A DNA stretch of 64,000 bases. Source: Dicyema japonicum (Eukaryota; Dicyemida; Rhombozoa; Dicyemidae). The notes beneath the pieces are model-generated. The model was given only the letters and a program-made list of their open reading frames with translations, made no database searches and had not been told where the DNA came from. Positions 57,028-64,000 of this stretch are shown here, one piece after another. Numbering within the stretch: position 1 is the first letter of the stretch; the number at the start of each line of letters is the position of its first letter. The position numbers and the translations under genes are program-made. The stretch is from NCBI GenBank assembly GCA_011109175.1, contig RDEW01000004.1:334030-398029 (forward strand). The letters run 5' to 3'.

Positions 57028-58761
57028 CAGGGATTCTCAACGGCGGCCCAGCGGGCCCCCCCAGGATTTTGGTGCGGCCCGCTTAAAATTATAAAAAAAT
57101 ATTACATATTTTACATAATGCAGCCGGATTTTAACTGTGCTTTTTCTTTCTGTTTGTTTCGTACAATAAACTTTTTATGGTTAAAAATTTTTACATATTT
57201 TAACTATTGTTTTTAAATTAAATATTTTTTGTATTAAATATTAATTAATATTGCTTGTGATGTCTGGAATCGTGTTAAAAGAAGTAGAAAAATTATTCAA
57301 GAAAATCGTGCATTTAACCCCGAATGGGAGGAACAATTTTTCGTTTTTGAAGAAAATTTGTCATTTTGTTATACGATGTCTTAAGTTATATAATGTCGAG
57401 AGGCATTATATGAAACATTCTTCAGAATATGATTCATTTCAAGGTGAATCAAAAAAATCAAATTTCTATCTATGAAATCATCGCAAACTACAAACCACTT
57501 TGTTTAAACAGCCCATGTCATCAAGATCCGCACAATACCTTCTTTCAAAATTTGTCATCTACTTGAAAAAATATGAAGCCGTGTGGAGAATTTATTAAGC
57601 AAGCTATCCTTATATTTACTGAAAAATGTTGTTCTTCAGAAATTAAAAAAAATGTTATAAACTTACAGCTAAGCAACGATACAGTTACTCGGAGAATTGA
57701 GAGAATATCTGACAATATTTAATGCCAGCTACTCACTGAATCCAACCTTTTCGTACACTATTCTATTGCTCTTGACATCACTAAAGATATTAGTGATACA
57801 GAACAAATGGATGTGTTTATTCGAGGTGTCATGCCTGACTTCATAATTTATGAAGAATTTCTCACGCTACGTAACTTTCATGGTTCTACTAAAAGAGCTG
57901 ATATATTCCGTGAATTTCGTGATTGCCTTGAAAAGGCACATTTGGATCTATCAAAAATGTTTTCAATTGCCACAGATGGATGTCCTTTCTATGGTTGGAT
58001 GGAAAACGGTTTCAAGGTCTCGTAGCTGGATGGCGAGTAGATGATGAGTTGAGTCCTGTGATTTGGCATCACTGCATACTACATCAAGAAAATTTAGCTG
58101 CAAAATCTATGAAAATGGACCATGTAACAGATTGCAAGTAGAGTTACCATTCATTTTCCAATACTTTCAAACCACAAAGATGGATCATATGAAAAATATA
58201 CCTCTGTTATTAGTGACTTAATCGATGAATTCGAAACACGTTTTAATGATTTTAAAGAAGCTGTACATATTATGAAAATATTTTCGTCACCTAAGGAAAT
58301 AGATGCTGCAACCGCTCCATATGTATATCAGCTGGAGCTAATTGAAATGCAGGCAGATTTACAACTTACCGCGCTATTTAAGTCAAGTGAACTATTGGAT
58401 TTTTGGAGTCGAATTCCACAATGGAAATATCAAATTTGGTCGATAATGCTCAAAAAAATGCATCAGTCTTCGGATCAACGTATGCATGTGAAGTTCTTTT
58501 CAGTAAACTTACGCGAATAAAAATAAGTATCGAAATCGATTGACTGATGAACATTTAATTCAACTTTTACGTACATCGTCTTCGAACTTTACTCCTCGTT
58601 TCGATAAAATAGTAGACGCCAAGCAAAATCAAGTCTCACATTGATTCTCTTATTACGTAATAAAGCCTTTTTTCTTTAATCAAATAAAATATTTTTTGTG
58701 CCCGCAAAGATACTCTTAATTATCGATTTGGCCCTTGAGCTAAAAAGGTTGAGAACCCCTG
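57028..58761 (+). mobile_element. hAT transposon (GTF2IRD2/Charlie-like) with perfect 8-bp target duplication
   Basis: Left end CAGGGATTCTCAACGGCGGC and right end GTTGAGAACCCCTG are inverse to each other. They are flanked by TTCTAAAT at 57020-57027 and 58762-58769. The 1,734-bp interior carries broken transposase: VEKLFKKIVHLTPNGRNNFS, then MDVFIRGVMPDFIIYEEFLT, then HLDLSKMFSIATDGCPF, and a C-terminal YVYQLELIEMQADLQLTALF with PQWKYQIWSIMLKKMHQSSD. Stops and frameshifts mean it encodes no active enzyme, but its ends are intact. Confidence 0.92.
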
Positions 58762-58769
58762 TTCTAAAT

Positions 58770-59352
58770 TATAATTTATATACAATGGATAGTTTACATA
58801 TAAATTGTTCTAATGATTTCTTTGGTTGGCTGTTTGTGAGAATAATTTAACGTCAGATTAAGTATTTGTGATATTTTAAAATAAAAAGTAATTAGAATCA
58901 TGGAACATATTATGATTACAATCGCCATTAAAATAAAAAAAAGAAAATGCGGCCATTAGTGATCCAAGTTATTCTTAGCAAACATTTCATCTTTTCCCGA
59001 TGTTCCTCACGGAATCCTACAAACCTCCATTAGAGTCATGTCACTAACAGGGGTTCATGTGAGATGAAATGAGTATCAGTTTCCTCATCAAAATATCTAA
59101 TAGTTTAGGATCATTCAAGGAGAACAAAAACTTATTGAGTGTTCAGAGAAATGTAATTCTTTGATTTTCTTTAGATTTGCTTTTCCATATTTGTACCCCA
59201 GGTTAAGCAGCCGTAGCTGATGGTTTGCTATATATACTAATTGGACTTTGAGAAAAATAGAAAATGTTAATTGGAAATCTTTAAATTTGATTCTTATAAA
59301 TTAATATTTTAAACTTTAAAATAAGAATTAAATTAGTTGGTCAAAAAATAAA
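58770..59352. other. Intergenic DNA
   Basis: No supported feature; the right part is the 3' flank of the ZIP gene. Confidence 0.4.
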
Positions 59353-60261
59353 CTATCCGCCAACGGACTCTTCTATAAATCCGAAAATCAGCATGATTAT
59401 ACACCCAAACATTGTGAAACCGACAGAAATAAACTTCTTAGTCAAATCACTTCCAATAATAGGACTTGATGGTATCATTCTGAAAAATATAACTTCGAAA
59501 AGGATTCCAGCAGCAGTAGTATTGATAAAAATTGTAGCAATGGAAGTACTACAAAATGAGAGATGCGCCGTTATTTTATCTCCAAAGAATATCCCCAAAG
59601 CAGGCGCACCTGCAAACAAGAGGCCAAACAGTAAATGAAGTAATTTCGGAACATTTTTCAATTTGCAGGCCTTTCCAGAAACAGTCAGCGTCACACATAT
59701 TCTATGGCCAATTATTGCAAGGAAGAATGCCAAAAAAGAACTGGAATGGTCCAAAACTCCGATTAGTAGACCATCGAGAATACTATGTAAAAATAGAGCG
59801 ATCATAAAAGCAATAAAATCTGACAAATCCTCATATTTTTTCGAATTCACCTTTTTGCACGGATCTTCTACTGGGATCTCAAAGTCACCCTGAGGATGCG
59901 TTCTATGTGTTGGGTTGTTGCACCGTTCTGTGACGAGATGTTTAATATATCCGTTAAATAAGACAGCAGCCATGATTACGACAATAAATATTAAAGGAAT
60001 TATGTTGTATTTTTCCATTCGTTCCCAACATTGTCCCTTTACGATGATTCCGTCAAATTTTCTCTGTGATTCAGGCAAAAGTCCCCCAAATATGAGGGCC
60101 ATCATAAGTCCATGGACAAAGTAATTTACGTAAAGTTCTGCATTTTTTGCATGCTTCCATGATCTTTTTATTTTAAGTAATAGAGTGAAATAGGGAATGG
60201 AGTACAAAACCCCAGTTATAACAACTATTCCAGTCATCAAATGCAATTTGAATAATTCCAT
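59353..60261 (-). CDS. ZIP family metal transporter (SLC39A1-3-like), intronless
   Basis: Predicted divalent metal (zinc) importer, 302 residues in one uninterrupted frame from ATG at 60261. About eight hydrophobic segments are visible, with the variable His-containing loop between segments 3 and 4 at residues 110-140. ZIP landmarks are GGLLPES after segment 2, segment 4 with LFLHSILDGLLIGV (His159, Asp163), segment 5 with IIGHRICVTLTVSG (His186), and TTAAGILFEVIFFRMIP near segment 7. Family members usually have HSxxEG and HK in segments 4 and 5; here Glu is Asp and Lys is Arg, conservative changes at the metal site. The length fits ZIP1-3. Unlike the other host genes here it has no introns, which may mean a retrocopy or simple intron loss. 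Confidence 0.85.
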   Translation of the reverse strand: MELFKLHLMTGIVVITGVLYSIPYFTLLLKIKRSWKHAKNAELYVNYFVHGLMMALIFGGLLPESQRKFDGIIVKGQCWERMEKYNIIPLIFIVVIMAAVLFNGYIKHLVTERCNNPTHRTHPQGDFEIPVEDPCKKVNSKKYEDLSDFIAFMIALFLHSILDGLLIGVLDHSSSFLAFFLAIIGHRICVTLTVSGKACKLKNVPKLLHLLFGLLFAGAPALGIFFGDKITAHLSFCSTSIATIFINTTAAGILFEVIFFRMIPSSPIIGSDLTKKFISVGFTMFGCIIMLIFGFIEESVGG

Positions 60262-60296
60262 TTTGTCAGTATTATTGTTAAATCGTAGTTATTAAC

Positions 60297-60304
60297 TATT
60301 TATA
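60297..60304 (-). promoter_or_regulatory. Candidate TATA box of the ZIP gene
   Basis: Minus-strand TATAAATA about 36 bp upstream of the ATG. Spacing would put the start of transcription within about 10 bases of the start codon, similar to the GCNT-like gene. Confidence 0.35.
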
Positions 60305-60739
60305 ATCTAATTAATGACAATGTTTATTTGACCACAATAATTCTAATAATTTGTGAAAAAGCATAAAATGTGATCACCTTTAATATTCTACTTCATTATT
60401 ATGTCTGGGTATTCTGTTGGTCTTTAAGAGACATTTGGTACCATGCCTGTTGAGCACATGGGGTCAATTCAGTTAGTCACTTGTTAAATTAGTTAAATTA
60501 CCCTACCCTCACTAACATGCGGGAACCAGTCAATATTAATTCTGGTCACTCCCATTTGTTAAAACTATGTATCTATTATAATTTACCTGTTAAATGACTA
60601 AAGCAATTATCTTTTTTAGTTAATGGTTAATTTAATTTTTATTAAGAAAAGAAAAGAGAGTAAACGGTTGTAATGGTTAATTGGTAGATAATTAAAGAAA
60701 TACCGTACTTCTATTTAACGAAACATTTTTCATGATAAG
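60305..60739. other. Intergenic DNA upstream of the ZIP gene
   Basis: AT-rich, no recognisable feature apart from repeated TTAGTTAA-type phrases around 60480-60640. Confidence 0.35.
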
Positions 60740-60970
60740 TTAAAGTCCATATTCTTCTTGTGATTGTTGATTAGGTGACGACTCAGCATACTTCGGAAAC
60801 CCAAAGTTATGAATACTAGAATTGTCGAATGCACACAGAATCAATGTTCTAATCTTTTTTACTCCAAAAATCAAAGAACTATGATAATAGTTGTCATAAG
60901 TTGCATGAATATTACTACAGTTAAAATGATTCCATATTTTATTATCGTCTCTTATCGACCATAAAACCAC
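60740..60970 (-). CDS. Unidentified short ORF
   Basis: A 76-codon minus frame that stays open a few codons further upstream (SDITFVV precedes WSIRDDNKIWNHFNCSNIHA). It ends PKYAESSPNQQSQEEYGL. The composition is coding-like and the tail hydrophilic. No family recognised and no start or splice site is convincing; it could be a last exon. Confidence 0.25.
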   Translation of the reverse strand: MVLWSIRDDNKIWNHFNCSNIHATYDNYYHSSLIFGVKKIRTLILCAFDNSSIHNFGFPKYAESSPNQQSQEEYGL

Positions 60971-61009
60971 AAATGTGATATCTGATTTTATAAAATAATG
61001 TTTTTATTA

Positions 61010-62320
61010 AATTGAACTCTTGCAATCATCTGGAGACGAGAAAAAATTGCCAAGGATCTAAGAGCAGCCCTTGTTAAACAATGCTTAAATAAGGAATATG
61101 GAAACGTCCTTCATTCTGCTTGAGTTGATGTGAGGCAGGCCTTTGATTCTGTTGACCATGAATTTTTATTTCATGTATTGGACTGTTCTGGGATACATCA
61201 TTGGATTATTTACTTTGTAAAGACCATAGTCAACAAGTAGACTTTAAATCTCCACTTTGATGGAAGAAGAATTGGTTCTGTAAAGCTGGGACGTGGAATT
61301 CTGCATGGAGATTTATTACCCCGCAAGTTTCTCTATAAAATTATTGGTTCGATCAATATCATTTGAATTTGATTATATTTACTGTAAAATACTACTCTGA
61401 GGTTACACCTGAAGCCTCCAATCAAGGAGAGATTATATTTAAAAAAGAGGATTTACTTTTGTTTTGTTCATTGATACTCTTTCAGTTTTTTTAAAGTTTG
61501 GATAAGAATTTGGATGTTTTTTTGCGAAGGTCAGGGATTCTGCGAGTTATAAAACTAATAAATGACATTTGACTACAATCGCAGGTTTTATTACCTCTAA
61601 ATATGCAATTAGCACACGGTTTCCGGGCAAGATGCCTGAAGGTCGCTAGTTCTAATTCCGATACTCACATTCGGTTGAAGGTTCCACGCATCAATATGCT
61701 TTGGTTTGACGAGTGACGCCGTCATTAGTGAAATTCACTGCGGAACCGGATGAAGTGAAGAGCATTCCTTGATCCTCCCTCGATTAGCTATTATTACTGT
61801 TCTTCGCTTAAAAAAGTGTGTGTTCTGCCTGAGGGTAGCGATAACTGATATCCTCGGAAAGTGCGAATATTATTATATTAAATTACTTAGAATATTAATG
61901 TTGAGTCCCCAAGGCCATCCAGAAACAATATCTAGTGAATAGAATAAATTGAAAATCGTTACATTCCGTGCTCTTCAAATGTGTGGAGGAATCTAAATAA
62001 GTGATGCCGATAATGGAAACAAAATTCAATTCAACAAGTTGAGATTTTCGTTTACAAAAATATCAAAAATGAAAAATCTCTAATTGAAGTGGGCATTACT
62101 TCTCAGGATCATCTCAAACAAGCTGAGGTCGAGAAGTGCCACAAGTATGACTTTCTCTTTTTTGCAATTGTCAAGTAAAGACTATCTCACTGGTTATGGA
62201 GTTGTCTTGAAAAGCTTCACGAATTATATGGATAAGCTATCTATTGAAGGAGCAACGAGGACTTACATCCAATCAGTTGTGTTGAAAGGACTCTCGAAAT
62301 CATGCTAATTGAACACAAAC
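61010..62320 (+). mobile_element. R4-like LINE, split by a SINE-like copy
   Basis: RT start DLRAALVKQCLNKEYGNVLH followed by VRQAFDSVDHEFLFHVLD and GSVKLGRGILHGDLL lies at 61040-61320. After the SINE-like repeat (61606-61810) the C-terminal zone appears at 62080-62308 (SSQDHLKQAEVEKCHKYDFL in one frame, SFTNYMDKLSIEGATRTYIQ in the next). The central catalytic part is missing. Confidence 0.7.
61606..61810 (+). repeat. tRNA-like SINE, copy B
   Basis: Shares TTTGGTTTGACGAGTGACGC, CACTGCGGAACCGGAT and GAAGAGCATTCCTTGAT with copy A (29021-29240). The B-box-like AGTTCTAATTCC lies at 61648-61659, preceded by a weaker A-box. It lies within the decayed R4-like LINE. Confidence 0.6.
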
Positions 62321-62737
62321 ACAAGGTGACCGTCTCCGATGAAGAGTTTACCTTTCTTTCTACCAGCTTGTAGAGATGACATGTACTAGTCGTGAGGACA
62401 TTCCATTGAATGCTAACAGAGAGATAATGACTGACTCTGATGTGGAGATTGGGAATAAGAGTAAGTTAGCGACAAACTCCTATTCCAAGAGAAGGGGAGT
62501 GATTACCAACAATTATATTTACTGGATTTAGTTAAAATGTATTTTTATAGTCAACTTTAAGTATTCAACGCCTTGTGTATTTTTGCTGAAAGAATCCTTC
62601 CAACATTGATTTAAGAAAGACTTATCAACAAGTACCCACCTTCAAACTCTATCAAATTTTATTTTGGGGGTTCTCGATTCAAAGCTCAGACACAATAAAA
62701 CTTTGTTGTGTACAATTTATATCTACAGGGCTTTTAG
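62321..62737. other. LINE tail and spacer
   Basis: Probably the 3' part of the preceding LINE, without readable frames. No other feature. Confidence 0.35.
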
Positions 62738-64000
62738 CAGGGCTGTGGAGTCAGTAAATATAGCAGGACTCCGACTCCTCAAATATTATTTCTTCGGCTC
62801 CGACTCGGTTATTATATAAAAAATTCAGACGTTGTAGGAATAACAGAAAAAAGAAAAAAACATTTAGAAAAAAAATTTAACTATTATTTTTTGAAATAAT
62901 ATAGCTTCGACCAGGTCTTCCTTCGTAGAAGCTCAAAGGTCTGATTTGATAAATTTTATCCCAGAAAACAGCCTTTCTACGCTGACTTGTGTAGGAGGTA
63001 AAGCAAAAGATATCATAGCTGATTTTTTGATAGCTTCAGGGTAATACTCAATAAGATCATGAAGTACTATTTGACAAGTTGCAATTTTGAATTCAAAGGC
63101 TTTAAGTGGCTGGTTTTAATTCGTTTTGCACTTTCACAAATAATTTTCGAAATCGTCATTCGACGATAGGAACTGGGTTCAATTTGAATGTCAATATTAT
63201 ATGAATATGATCCTCACATTCTTCTATGTTTTGTGATTCCAGTCTCTTGATTTTTAGTTCAAGGTCAAATAATCCCATTTTCGCTAAATTTACCTGTTCA
63301 TCCGGTAAGAGCACTCGGTTCCTTGGATCAACATGAAGCTAACAGAATGTCATTGTTTAGCAATTGAGCTTCTCTTTTTTCCATTGAAATTGTAATTACT
63401 TTTAAAATCAATCCTCCGTTTTTGGAATTTATTAAATTTTTCCATTCCCATAGAAATGATCCACCTGTTAAATCTTCCGCCTGTAACCGTTTTGTAGTTT
63501 GGAAAAAAGGATATAAAACATATTCCAATTCTATAAGTTCTTCCCATTGCTTTTCAGTTAGTGAAATGTTTTGGTTGTCAATCAATAAATGACTTTAATT
63601 CAATTAATCGACGAATTATAAGGTATGTGCTTCCCCAGCGTGTTGCCTGATCAAGTATATCCCCGCTCTTCGTTGTAGAATATTATCAATCTTGGATGTA
63701 CGTGCTGATACAGATATTTGTCGGTATATATTGATTATCCCTGCAATATAAGGATCTTTTAAGCCATCTCTTATAGCCAATTGTGGTGTGTGTACTGCAC
63801 ATCGGATTTGGCACAACATTGTAGCTACTTCAGTGATGTCATCTAATATATCATCAGAATCATGATTTTCTTCAACATCTCTCTGGGTTCTATTATTTAT
63901 CTTGGCAATTAATTTTATCATGTTCGCAGCATTGTCAGTAACTATGCACAGCATCTTACGTAAGAAGAAGTAAGATGATATCCAATAACCTCAAAAAAGT
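62738..64000 (-). mobile_element. hAT transposon (BED-type transposase), cut by window edge
   Basis: The terminal sequence CAGGGCTGTGGAGTCAG, with repeated GACTCCGACTCC, starts at 62738. On the minus strand the C-terminal dimerisation domain reads ALPPTQVSVERLFSGIKFIK, then ASTKEDLVEAILF (about 63010-62890). Upstream lie EKQWEELIELEYVLYPFFQT (about 63560-63490) and VTDNAANMIKLIAKI with LCQIRCAVHTPQLAIRDGLK (about 63950-63770). Frames shift at about 63600 and 63330, so this copy is not intact. The other end lies beyond the window. Confidence 0.85.

Overview
This looks like nuclear DNA of an animal with a small, AT-rich genome and extremely short introns. The best guess is a dicyemid (rhombozoan) mesozoan. 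Read with 20-28 nt GT-AG introns removed, six loci align with conserved animal proteins: proteasome ATPase Rpt2, ribulose-phosphate 3-epimerase, a core-2-type beta-1,6-N-acetylglucosaminyltransferase (plus a broken copy), Mpp10, PAK1IP1/Mak11 and ARL3. A truncated ENPP phosphodiesterase has two more such introns, and a ZIP metal transporter has none. A GT14 transferase, ENPP and ARL3 together point to a metazoan. Introns averaging about 26 nt are what I recall being reported for dicyemids; the species call is inference.

Layout. 0-6 kb: an ORF with a histone-H4-like tail, decayed LINEs and AT-rich DNA. 6.0-7.6 kb (+): Rpt2. 7.9-9.8 kb (-): decayed LINE. 9.9-10.7 kb (+): epimerase. 11-12.3 kb: LINE. 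13.7-14.9 kb (+): GCNT-like transferase. 15-23.7 kb: several LINE lineages plus one interspersed repeat. 23.8-25.4 kb (-): Mpp10. 26-35 kb: LINE, hAT, SINE-like and unclassified repeats. 35.4-36.6 kb (-): PAK1IP1. 36.7-46.8 kb: LINE pieces, including one intact 366-codon reverse transcriptase ORF, and a short hAT element. 46.9-47.4 kb (+): ENPP remnant. 47.5-52.6 kb: LINE and hAT remnants. 52.7-53.3 kb (+): truncated GCNT copy. 53.9-54.5 kb (-): ARL3. 54.6-56.5 kb: LINE with a nested insertion. 57.0-58.8 kb: hAT copy with intact ends. 59.4-60.3 kb (-): ZIP transporter. 61-62.3 kb: LINE split by a SINE-like copy. 62.7 kb to the end: another hAT.

Host genes are compact, separate islands on both strands with no sign of operons. 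They support housekeeping functions: protein degradation, rRNA processing and ribosome assembly, pentose phosphate metabolism, Golgi O-glycan branching, ciliary or small-GTPase traffic, and metal uptake. Most of the rest is decayed retrotransposon of at least four types: gag/AP-endonuclease Jockey-like, RTE-like, a restriction-like-endonuclease type with a GGVRPIAVG motif, and an R4-like type. hAT transposons add to this.

Four of the intron-containing genes show what looks like one missing base in coding sequence, and a fifth has a damaged splice acceptor. That pattern suggests consensus errors more than gene decay. All homology statements here are from reading and memory; no search was run.
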